Origin: Bacillus sp. (in: firmicutes)
Lineage (GTDB): Bacteria; Bacillota; Bacilli; Bacillales; Cytobacillaceae
DNA length: 5,266 nt
Direction: 5' to 3'
Assembly (NCBI GenBank): GCA_003457145.1
Contig: DMSR01000260.1
Span: 1-5,266, forward strand
The position numbers and the translations under genes were made by a program. The first letter of the stretch is position 1. The number at the start of each line of letters is the position of its first letter. Shown here piece by piece: positions 1-5,165 of the stretch. Below the pieces are notes generated by a model. It saw nothing but the letters and a program-made list of their open reading frames with translations, was not told the DNA's origin and ran no database searches.

Positions 1-64
1 TTGTTCTGTCAGTGATTTTTCATCAATGGGCATCCGGGTCGATGAAAAATCACTGACAGAACAA
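1..64. repeat. Perfect 24-bp inverted repeat at the window edge (probable fold-back artefact)
   Basis: Bases 1-24 are the exact reverse complement of bases 41-64, with a 16-base spacer at 25-40. The right arm encodes normal AsnA residues (DEKSLTEQ). The left arm reads as CSVSDFS in frame, which is not AsnA-like. This suggests the left arm was copied from the right one by template switching or misassembly. A genuine hairpin in the gene is possible but less likely. Confidence 0.85.
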
Positions 65-277
65 CTGGAGATTGCCGGTCAAGAAAAGCGTTCAACACTT
101 GAATACCATCAGGCACTGTTGAACAAAGAGCTCCCATACACAATTGGCGGCGGGATTGGCCAGTCCAGACTGTGCATGTTCCTCCTTCAGAAAATCCATA
201 TTGGCGAAGTTCAGGTATCAGTCTGGAATGAAGAAATATTATCCGATTGTCGGAAAAGGAATATTCATTTGCTTTAG
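2..277 (+). CDS. asnA: Aspartate-ammonia ligase (asparagine synthetase A), C-terminal fragment
   Basis: The 5' end is missing. About 85 C-terminal residues remain of a family usually near 330. AsnA makes asparagine from aspartate, ammonia and ATP (giving AMP and PPi) in the cytosol and has a class II aminoacyl-tRNA synthetase-like fold. Seen here: [12 protein letters not shown], then [20 protein letters not shown], then [21 protein letters not shown]. The GGGIGQSR stretch is the class II motif 3-like ATP-binding segment and is diagnostic of AsnA. The frame is open from base 2, but the residues before SSMGIRVDE (CSVSDF) do not resemble AsnA and lie in a perfect inverted repeat, so bases 1 to about 20 are probably not genuine asnA. 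The ATG at 26 is an internal methionine, not the start. The gene ends at TAG 275-277, just before a hairpin terminator, and converges on sdaAA. Confidence 0.93.
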   Translation, partial: CSVSDFSSMGIRVDEKSLTEQLEIAGQEKRSTLEYHQALLNKELPYTIGGGIGQSRLCMFLLQKIHIGEVQVSVWNEEILSDCRKRNIHLL

Positions 278-287
278 AATAAAGAAA

Positions 288-328
288 AGCCGATTTCTCT
301 TAAAAAGAAATCGGCTCTTCTTCTTTTA
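288..328. terminator. Bidirectional intrinsic terminator between asnA and sdaAA
   Basis: An 11-bp perfect stem pairs 288-298 (AGCCGATTTCT) with 306-316 (AGAAATCGGCT) around the 7-base loop CTTAAAA. On the plus strand it is followed by a pyrimidine-rich, T-rich tail (CTTCTTCTTTTATT). On the minus strand the tail reads TTTCTTTATT. It lies 10 bases after the asnA stop and 12 bases from the sdaAA stop, so it can serve both convergent genes. Confidence 0.88.
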
Positions 329-1234
329 TTATTTTGAAACCAGGTAATCTACTAATTTCTTCTTCGGCTTCCCAAAGATTTCTTCTTCCAGGCGGCGTCC
401 TGTTGGTGTCGCTGCCAGACCGCCTTCAGCCGTTTCGCGTAATGCGGATGGCATGGTTTGGCCGATTGCATACATTGCACCGATGACTTCATCGCATGGA
501 ATTCTGCTGGTGATACCCGCAAGTGCCATATCCGCGGCAGTGATTGCGTTCGAAGCGCCCATCGCATTTCTTTTCACGCACGGAACCTCGACTAGTCCAG
601 CAACAGGGTCACAGACCAATCCAAGCATGTTCTTCAATGTGATCGCAAAAGCTTCCGAAGACTGCTGCGGAGTTCCGCCTGCCATCTCGACGATTGCCGC
701 AGCTGCCATGCCGCTGGCCGAGCCTACTTCTGCCTGGCATCCGCCGGCAGCGCCGGAAATCGAAGCATTGTTTGCAACCACGAATCCGAATGCGGCAGTC
801 GTAAACAAATATTCAATCATTTCCTGACGTGTAGGGTTCAATTTTGCCTTCACAGCAAACAATGTCCCAGGAACCACCCCTGCAGACCCTGCAGTTGGCG
901 TCGCACAAATGATACCCATTGCTGCATTCACTTCATTGGTAGCAACCGCTTTGCTGACCGCATCCAGTAACAGATTCCCAGCTAATGATTTTCCGCTGTC
1001 AATATATTTTTGCAGCAGTACAGCGTCACCGCCGGTAAGCCCAGAATGTGACTTAACCCCATTCAATCCGCGCTCAACCGCCCGTTCCATGACAGACAGG
1101 TTATTGTCCATCTGGGCAATAATTTCTTCTCTTGAACGGCCTGAAACTTCTATTTCCTGCCGAATCATGATTTCGGCGATTTTCACTTGATTCTTTTCCG
1201 CAAGTTCCACAAGCTCAGCAACATTTCGAAACAT
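329..1234 (-). CDS. sdaAA: L-serine dehydratase, iron-sulfur-dependent, alpha subunit
   Basis: Catalytic subunit (301 aa, about the length of Bacillus SdaAA) of the cytosolic two-subunit enzyme that deaminates L-serine to pyruvate and ammonia using a [4Fe-4S] cluster. Visible family blocks are HSGLTGGD (63-70), ICATPTAGSAGVVPG (109-123), GGCQAEVGSASGMAAA (164-179) and VCDPVAGLVEVPCVKRNAMG (207-226). Cys166, Cys208 and Cys219 have the 42- and 11-residue spacing of the cluster cysteines in the single-chain enzyme of Legionella (C343, C385, C396), so the cluster site looks intact. The start is well supported: minus-strand AGGAGGG (1241-1247) lies 6 bases before the ATG. It follows sdaAB by 24 bases and is certainly co-transcribed with it. 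No truncation is seen. Confidence 0.97.
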   Translation of the reverse strand: MFRNVAELVELAEKNQVKIAEIMIRQEIEVSGRSREEIIAQMDNNLSVMERAVERGLNGVKSHSGLTGGDAVLLQKYIDSGKSLAGNLLLDAVSKAVATNEVNAAMGIICATPTAGSAGVVPGTLFAVKAKLNPTRQEMIEYLFTTAAFGFVVANNASISGAAGGCQAEVGSASGMAAAAIVEMAGGTPQQSSEAFAITLKNMLGLVCDPVAGLVEVPCVKRNAMGASNAITAADMALAGITSRIPCDEVIGAMYAIGQTMPSALRETAEGGLAATPTGRRLEEEIFGKPKKKLVDYLVSK

Positions 1235-1258
1235 GGCTCGCCCTCCTGTTGTTTACTT

Positions 1259-1924
1259 TTAATCGACCATCCGAATGACCTGTGTGACGCCGGGCAGGAA
1301 GCTCAATTCTGCAAACACTCCGTCATCAATATTGTTGTCCATTTCAATTACCATAATCGCCACGTCGCCTCGCTCTTTCCGTGAGACCTCCATGTGGCCG
1401 ATGTTAATTTCATTTTTTGATAATATGCTAGATACAGATGAAATCATTCCGAACCGGTCCTCATGAATGACAAGAATCGCCGGGTGAGCACCTGAGAGCT
1501 TCAATTTGAATGAATTGATTTCGGTGATTTCAATCGTTCCGCCGCCGATAGAAATCCCGATGATTTCTAGCTCCTTCCCATTGTCATCATAAAGATTTAT
1601 TTTTACCGTGTTAGGGTGTTCCATGACGGCATCCTCTGTCAAGAACTCAATGTCGATTCCAGCTTTCTTGGCAATTTCCAGTGCCTTAGGAATCCGTTCA
1701 TCAAATGTATCGAAATCCATGATCCCGGCAACAAGAGCCAAATCAGTCCCATGGCCTTTATATGTTTTTGCAAAAGAGCCGTACAAAGAAATGACTGCAC
1801 GCTTCGGCTGTTTTTCGAATAATGTCCGTGCCACTCTGCCAATCCTTGCAGCACCAGCTGTATGGGAACTTGATGGCCCAATCATCACTGGTCCAATGAT
1901 GTCAAATGCAGACCGATATTTCAT
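1259..1924 (-). CDS. sdaAB: L-serine dehydratase, iron-sulfur-dependent, beta subunit
   Basis: Partner subunit (221 aa, normal length) of SdaAA and first gene of the operon. The N-terminal serine dehydratase beta domain carries the signature IGPVMIGPSSSHTAGAARIG (10-29), and a second conserved block, GISIGGGTIEITEI, lies at 123-136. Residues about 148-221 form an ACT domain (AILVIHEDRFGMISSVSSIL onward), a fold that often binds amino acids; in this family a structural or regulatory role is likely. The ATG at 1924 has AAAGGAG at 1936-1942 on the minus strand, with 11 bases between AGGAG and ATG, slightly long but acceptable. A perfect cre lies 47 bases upstream, which predicts CcpA control. 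In Bacillus subtilis this pair sits next to recG; here it is followed by the convergent asnA and preceded by a cyclase gene. Confidence 0.97.
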   Translation of the reverse strand: MKYRSAFDIIGPVMIGPSSSHTAGAARIGRVARTLFEKQPKRAVISLYGSFAKTYKGHGTDLALVAGIMDFDTFDERIPKALEIAKKAGIDIEFLTEDAVMEHPNTVKINLYDDNGKELEIIGISIGGGTIEITEINSFKLKLSGAHPAILVIHEDRFGMISSVSSILSKNEINIGHMEVSRKERGDVAIMVIEMDNNIDDGVFAELSFLPGVTQVIRMVD

Positions 1925-1970
1925 ATATAGTAACGCTCCTTTATGAACAAACGTTAAGTTAAAATCAGGT

Positions 1971-1984
1971 TGTAAACGATTACA
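1971..1984. promoter_or_regulatory. Catabolite-responsive element (cre), predicted CcpA operator
   Basis: TGTAAACGATTACA matches the Bacillus cre consensus TGWAANCGNTNWCA at every defined position, and so does its reverse complement. It is the only such match noticed in the window. It lies between sdaAB and the upstream cyclase gene, ending 47 bases before the sdaAB start codon. This position fits repression by blocking initiation or early elongation if the promoter is at about 2000-2050. Binding itself is inferred. Confidence 0.8.
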
Positions 1985-2001
1985 TCCAAACTCAATATTT
2001 C

Positions 2002-2028
2002 ATTGTATTGCATATCATTGTTATCTTA
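2002..2028 (-). promoter_or_regulatory. Possible sdaAB promoter region (weak)
   Basis: On the minus strand two -10-like hexamers are visible, TACAAT (2002-2007) and TAAGAT (2023-2028). Neither has a good -35 box at 16-18 bases: the best is TTAACA, 15 bases before TAAGAT. A promoter is expected here because the preceding cyclase gene has its own terminator. The exact site cannot be fixed by reading. The rest of the gap, 2029-2139, shows nothing else convincing. Confidence 0.3.
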
Positions 2029-2139
2029 CCACATTATTCATGGTGTTAAATCATTTTTCATTTCCATTTGCCATGAAGGGCACTTTACCTGATCATTCCC
2101 GCTAGTAAAAGCAATACATTTTACAAAAAGAGCCTCCAT

Positions 2140-2168
2140 AAAAAAACATCCTCAACAGATGAAGATGC
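2140..2168 (-). terminator. Intrinsic terminator of the diguanylate cyclase gene
   Basis: Read on the minus strand, GCATCTTC (2168-2161) pairs with GAGGATGT (2153-2146) through 8 bp including two G-U pairs, with a 7-base loop. A run of six Ts follows (2145-2140). It begins directly after the stop codon and separates the cyclase from sdaAB. Confidence 0.75.
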
Positions 2169-2169
2169 T

Positions 2170-3198
2170 TTAATTCATGGTGACTTTGTTCCTGCCGCTG
2201 TTCTTTGAAGAGTATAAAGCTTCATCTGCCCTGTTCAGCAAAGAATCGCTATTGTCCCCTGGCCGGAAATCTGTCACCCCGAAGCTTGCGGTCAATTTGC
2301 CTGCTTCTTTAAAATGATGATTTTCTACCATTGCCCTGTACTCCTCGGCCTTCGCGAATGTACGACTGCCCGTGGTCTCGGAAATCAAGATGAATTCCTC
2401 CCCGCCCCAGCGTCCAAAAAGATCGCCTTTCTCCATATTAGCAGAAATGATTGCCGATAGTTCCTTCAGGACACAATCGCCGATTTTATGCCCATAACGG
2501 TCGTTGACTTTCTTGAAATGGTCAAGATCAAAGAAGGTGATTGAAAACAATCCATGTTCTTCTTCAGCTGACTCAAGCTTTTGTTCCAGCCACTCATCGA
2601 TTTGGTGGCGGTTGGCAATTCCCGTTAATGAATCGATATAAGCATACCTTTTAAAAATTTCGACTTCTGCATATGCCCTGAACATATTCTGCGCATAATA
2701 GAGGGCCAAAATATAGACGATATTTGCAGCGTGGTATTGGATGAAGGAATCGATTGATTCCGATGATAACTGCCCGATGTAATTTAACCCAATCCCGAAA
2801 GTCGCAAGGAACATCAAAATAGAGAACAGTACACCTTTTTTAATTCCCAAGGTTAAAAATACATACATGATGATTAATGGCATCCAGACAATGAAGTCAC
2901 CGAGAGACCCAGTCCCTGTCTTAGCCAGGTTATTATGGATCACTTCAAATAATGTTATGACATGGTACAAACTAATTAATAGTAGATTCGAGATTTCAGC
3001 AAAACGAATCCACACATTTTTATATAATAAAAACCAGCTCACTGTGAACCAGAATAAAAGCGTGGAATTTACAATAGTGTCAAATTGGCTTTCATTATTC
3101 AAGAAGGTATTAATGGTCAGCGCTAAAATAATTAAAGGCAATATCCAGAGATAGACGTTTCTTTTCAGCTCATCAAGTGAATCAAATTTGTTAAACAT
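2170..3198 (-). CDS. Membrane-anchored GGDEF diguanylate cyclase
   Basis: The protein probably makes cyclic di-GMP from two GTP, with its catalytic domain in the cytosol. Numbered from the upstream ATG at 3207 (345 aa), about six hydrophobic helices fill residues 17-175 (roughly 17-36, 47-63, 72-92, 104-121, 124-145, 157-175). No recognisable sensor domain was seen. The C-terminal GGDEF domain (about 185-345) has DSLTGIANR (192-200), FDLDHFKKVND (226-236, metal-binding D227) and the active-site loop RWGGEEF (266-272). All these support activity. The inhibitory I-site RxxD is EKGD (259-262), so its arginine is lost. I prefer the ATG at 3198 (342 aa): AGGGG at 3212-3208 lies 9 bases before it but abuts the ATG at 3207. 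The layout recalls Bacillus membrane cyclases such as DgcK, but orthology is not established. The leader resembles a c-di-GMP riboswitch. Confidence 0.93.
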   Translation of the reverse strand: MFNKFDSLDELKRNVYLWILPLIILALTINTFLNNESQFDTIVNSTLLFWFTVSWFLLYKNVWIRFAEISNLLLISLYHVITLFEVIHNNLAKTGTGSLGDFIVWMPLIIMYVFLTLGIKKGVLFSILMFLATFGIGLNYIGQLSSESIDSFIQYHAANIVYILALYYAQNMFRAYAEVEIFKRYAYIDSLTGIANRHQIDEWLEQKLESAEEEHGLFSITFFDLDHFKKVNDRYGHKIGDCVLKELSAIISANMEKGDLFGRWGGEEFILISETTGSRTFAKAEEYRAMVENHHFKEAGKLTASFGVTDFRPGDNSDSLLNRADEALYSSKNSGRNKVTMN

Positions 3199-3253
3199 CC
3201 TTTTCATCCCCTAAACTAACCTCAATCGATTAGCCGGCACGCTTCCACATAGA

Positions 3254-3333
3254 CGGCAGCTGGCTGGCACAATAATTTCAACCATAGCCCTTGTTAGCTT
3301 TACGCCAATTCAAATTAAAAGATTCCCTTAAAA
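3254..3333 (-). ncRNA. Candidate c-di-GMP-I (GEMM-I)-like riboswitch in the cyclase leader
   Basis: On the minus strand the 3' half reads like GEMM-I. CGTAAAGCTA (3304-3295) matches the conserved CGCAAAGCY. It is followed by AAGGGCTATGG (compare the GGGnCUAAGG element), a short loop, and GCCAGCCAGCTGCCG (3268-3254), close to the conserved GCCAGnUaCCG end. GGCT and AGCC can close the inner stem. The 5' half is degenerate: GGGAATC stands where GGCAAAC is expected, the small hairpin has a UUGA rather than a GNRA loop, and I could not find a clear outer P1 stem. It sits directly before a gene for c-di-GMP synthesis, just downstream of a promoter candidate. It may be a variant, decayed, or a coincidental match. 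Confidence 0.45.
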
Positions 3334-3345
3334 AAGACAAGCTTT

Positions 3346-3375
3346 CTTATACTTCCATTGTACTAGAAAGGTTAA
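3346..3375 (-). promoter_or_regulatory. Candidate sigma-A promoter for the cyclase leader
   Basis: On the minus strand, TTAACC (3375-3370, 4 of 6 to TTGACA) is followed after 18 bases by TATAAG (3351-3346, 5 of 6 to TATAAT). Transcription would begin near 3338. That is just before the riboswitch-like segment and gives a 5' leader of about 140 bases. Confidence 0.45.
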
Positions 3376-3396
3376 TTTTAGTATATTTTTGACCTT

Positions 3397-3434
3397 AAAA
3401 AAAGAAGCAAAATACCTAGGTGGATTCTGCTTCT
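3397..3434 (-). terminator. Intrinsic terminator of the pseudouridine synthase gene
   Basis: On the minus strand, AGAAGCAGAATCC (3434-3422) pairs with GGTATTTTGCTTCT (3416-3403) with one mismatch and one bulge around a 5-base loop. A run of Ts (3403-3397) follows. On the plus strand the tail is weak, so it acts on the minus strand. It lies about 80 bases after the gene's stop. The stretch between, 3435-3513, shows no gene or clear element. Confidence 0.8.
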
Positions 3435-3513
3435 CACATTTATTTTTAGCTCTTTTCATAGACTTGGCTGCTTTTAGATTCGAATTAGACAGCAAATTCA
3501 CTCTTACCTATTA

Positions 3514-4203
3514 TTAACCCAACTGCACAAGAAGATCTGCTAATTCTGCTTGTGTCAGTTCTCGCCATTCCCCGTCAGCCAGGTCTGCTCTTTCAATATT
3601 CATGATTCGAACGCGCTCGAGTCTGACAACTCTGTAGCCACATTCCTTGGACATCCTGCGAATCTGGCGATTGAGGCCCTGTGTCAGCGTGATGCGAAAC
3701 TCATGCTCACTGATTTTAGACACCCTGCAAGGTTTTGTTATAGTTCCAAGAATTTCGACGCCACCGGACATTTCATTGATGAACTCTTCGGTAATTAGCC
3801 GATCAACCTTGACCACATACTCTTTCTCATGTCCATACTCAGACCTCATCATCTTATTGACGATTTCGCCGTCATTCGTCATCAAAATTAACCCCTCTGA
3901 ATCCTTGTCCAGCCGGCCGATTGGAAAAATCCTGCCTGGGTAATTCATGAAATCAATGATATTACCTTTTACTGTCTTAGCAGCTGTACATGTGATGCCA
4001 ACCGGTTTATTGAGTGCGATATAAACGCAGGCGGACTTCTCTGGAATGCTTTCGCCGTCAATCAGCACAACATCCCCTGGCACAATCATCGTTCCCGGTT
4101 CGCATATAGTGCCGTTGACGGTAATCCGCTTTTCTTCTATTAAACGGTTGGTTGCCCTCCGTGAGCAGAAGCCTGTTTCGCTGATATATTTATTGATTCT
4201 CAT
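3514..4203 (-). CDS. rluF: RsuA/RluF-family rRNA pseudouridine synthase
   Basis: The protein isomerises uridine to pseudouridine in rRNA. An S4 RNA-binding domain fills about residues 1-60 (MRINKYISETGFCSRR at the start). The catalytic domain begins at YIALNKPVGI (61-70) and has the signature FPIGRLDKDSEGL (93-105), in which D99 is the expected catalytic aspartate. EKEYVVKVD (126-134) and LTQGLNRQIRRM (173-184) are further family blocks. The blocks NIIDF, FPIGRLDKDS, HEKEY, ITEEFI, LTQGLNRQIRRM and RIMN match E. coli RluF (23S rRNA U2604) closely, more so than I would expect for RsuA or RluB. The target nucleotide in this organism remains an inference. At 229 aa it lacks the long C-terminal tail of E. 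coli RluF. AGAAGG (4214-4209) lies 5 bases before the ATG. It is transcribed alone and divergently from the ASCH gene. Confidence 0.92.
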   Translation of the reverse strand: MRINKYISETGFCSRRATNRLIEEKRITVNGTICEPGTMIVPGDVVLIDGESIPEKSACVYIALNKPVGITCTAAKTVKGNIIDFMNYPGRIFPIGRLDKDSEGLILMTNDGEIVNKMMRSEYGHEKEYVVKVDRLITEEFINEMSGGVEILGTITKPCRVSKISEHEFRITLTQGLNRQIRRMSKECGYRVVRLERVRIMNIERADLADGEWRELTQAELADLLVQLG

Positions 4204-4219
4204 GTTAGCCTTCTTCCTA

Positions 4220-4255
4220 ATTGGGCATATTTAATCTGTATAAGACATGCCTAAT
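4220..4255. repeat. Spaced dyad in the divergent rluF-ASCH promoter region
   Basis: ATTGGGCAT (4220-4228) and ATGCCTAAT (4247-4255) are 9-base inverted arms with one mismatch (a G-U pair as RNA) and 18 bases between them. The dyad lies 16 bases before the pseudouridine synthase start codon and 64 bases before the ASCH start. It could be an operator or a leader hairpin. Nine-base imperfect dyads also arise by chance. The whole gap 4204-4318 must hold both promoters, but I could not place either with confidence. Confidence 0.3.
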
Positions 4256-4318
4256 CATACTATCATTTTTCTATATATGGTACATTATATAGGAACAAAA
4301 GGAAGGGAGTTTTTTCAA

Positions 4319-4669
4319 ATGACTAACAACGAAGGACAAAACACACTACCGCCAAAAACTTGTGAGATCGATCGTCTAGTAACGATGGAAGATGACGTCA
4401 ATAAAGTATTAGAAGGCAAGAAAACAGCCACTCGCCGGAACGGCAGATACGCTGATGTTGGCGAAATCATGGAGCTGAACGGCAAGAAATTCGTCGTTGA
4501 CAATGTATATTCCCAGTCTCTTGGTGAATTGACTGATGAAGACGCACGCCGTGAAGGCTTTGAAACAGTTGAGGAATATAAGCAGTCCATTCTATCCTAC
4601 CACCCGGGCATACCTTGGCTTCCGCAAATGAGAGTTTGGGTGCACGAGTTCAGCCCTGCTAACGAATAA
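4319..4669 (+). CDS. ASCH-domain protein (YqfB-like), function unproven
   Basis: A small cytosolic protein (116 aa) of the ASCH domain superfamily, whose beta-barrel fold is related to PUA and is thought to bind RNA or nucleosides. The hallmark GKKTATRR lies at 33-40, followed by DVGEIMEL (46-53), LTDEDARREGF (71-81) and the C-terminal strand MRVWVHEF (104-111). E. coli YqfB, an N4-acetylcytidine amidohydrolase in this superfamily, uses Lys21, Thr24 and Glu74; by eye these align with Lys35, Thr38 and Glu79 here. Overall similarity is low, so the same reaction is only a possibility. The start is the ATG at 4319, not the in-frame ATG at 4247: AAGGAAGGGAG (4299-4309) lies 9 bases before it, and the extra upstream residues are not ASCH-like. 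The membrane protein gene follows after 11 bases. Confidence 0.87.
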   Translation: MTNNEGQNTLPPKTCEIDRLVTMEDDVNKVLEGKKTATRRNGRYADVGEIMELNGKKFVVDNVYSQSLGELTDEDARREGFETVEEYKQSILSYHPGIPWLPQMRVWVHEFSPANE

Positions 4670-4680
4670 CAGGCATGTAA

Positions 4681-5121
4681 ATGGATTTATACTACCGAAT
4701 CATCATCTATTTGCACGTTTCAAGCGTAATCGCTTCAATTGGTCCATTTTTCATTCTGATGCCAATTGTTAAAAAACTGCCCTCAGCTGAAGGAAAAGAA
4801 TTGAGCGCTTATCTGGCTACGCTGAAATCGGCCGTGCGACTCTCCATGCACGCCGGGCACGTACTGATAGTCACTGGAGTCCTGCTCGTCATCCTTGGTC
4901 CATGGACATGGAAGACCCCATGGATCGTCGCGACCCTTAGCTTGCTGTTTGCCTCACTCTTTTTCCTGGCAAGGGCATTCTCCCCGACACTTCGGATGTT
5001 TCCCGAAAAAGGCGCAAATAAAATAGAACTCTCCGCAAAATTAATGCGCACCATCTGGACCTACATCATTCTTTTGATGGCGATGCTTTGGTTCATGGTC
5101 GTGAAGCCGAATTTGTGGTGA
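4681..5121 (+). CDS. Unrecognised four-helix integral membrane protein
   Basis: 146 aa with four predicted membrane helices at about 5-29, 53-73, 80-98 and 123-142, and no signal peptide cleavage site noticed. Residues 11-24 (LHVSSVIASIGPFF) recall the first helix of small uncharacterised membrane families such as DUF2269, but I cannot assign the family by reading. His12 in helix 1 and His57 and His60 at the start of helix 2 (MHAGH) could be metal or haem ligands; this is a guess from position only. The basic segment LKSAVRLSMHAGH lies between helices 1 and 2. The ATG is 11 bases after the ASCH stop with only a weak AGG (4671-4673) 7 bases upstream, which suggests translation coupled to the ASCH gene. 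A strong terminator follows, so it ends the unit. Confidence 0.8.
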   Translation: MDLYYRIIIYLHVSSVIASIGPFFILMPIVKKLPSAEGKELSAYLATLKSAVRLSMHAGHVLIVTGVLLVILGPWTWKTPWIVATLSLLFASLFFLARAFSPTLRMFPEKGANKIELSAKLMRTIWTYIILLMAMLWFMVVKPNLW

Positions 5122-5130
5122 GGAAGTTGA

Positions 5131-5158
5131 AGCCCGGGCATCGTTGCCCGGGCTTTTT
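5131..5158 (+). terminator. Strong intrinsic terminator after the membrane protein gene
   Basis: A 10-bp perfect GC-rich stem, AGCCCGGGCA (5131-5140) with TGCCCGGGCT (5145-5154), closes a TCGT loop and is followed by a T run (5154-5158). It starts 9 bases after the stop codon. Confidence 0.95.
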
Positions 5159-5165
5159 AACGGCT

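Noticed and set aside
26..277. Complete 83-aa gene starting at ATG 26
   Set aside because: The methionine is internal to the conserved AsnA motif SSMGIRVDE and there is no ribosome binding site; it is a fragment of asnA.
453..827. Plus-strand open frames inside sdaAA and sdaAB
   Set aside because: They are antisense shadows of clearly recognised genes, with no ribosome sites or family motifs.
2041..2139. Hidden gene or regulatory RNA between sdaAB and the cyclase terminator
   Set aside because: Only a 10-codon frame and AT-rich sequence are present; nothing supports a feature.
4247..4318. Longer N-terminus for the ASCH protein from ATG 4247
   Set aside because: No Shine-Dalgarno before 4247, residues unlike ASCH proteins, and a strong ribosome binding site sits inside this stretch before the ATG at 4319.
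3514..5121. Defence or toxin-antitoxin system made of the pseudouridine synthase, ASCH and membrane genes
   Set aside because: The synthase is a standard rRNA enzyme on the opposite strand, and no nuclease, toxin or sensor motif is present.
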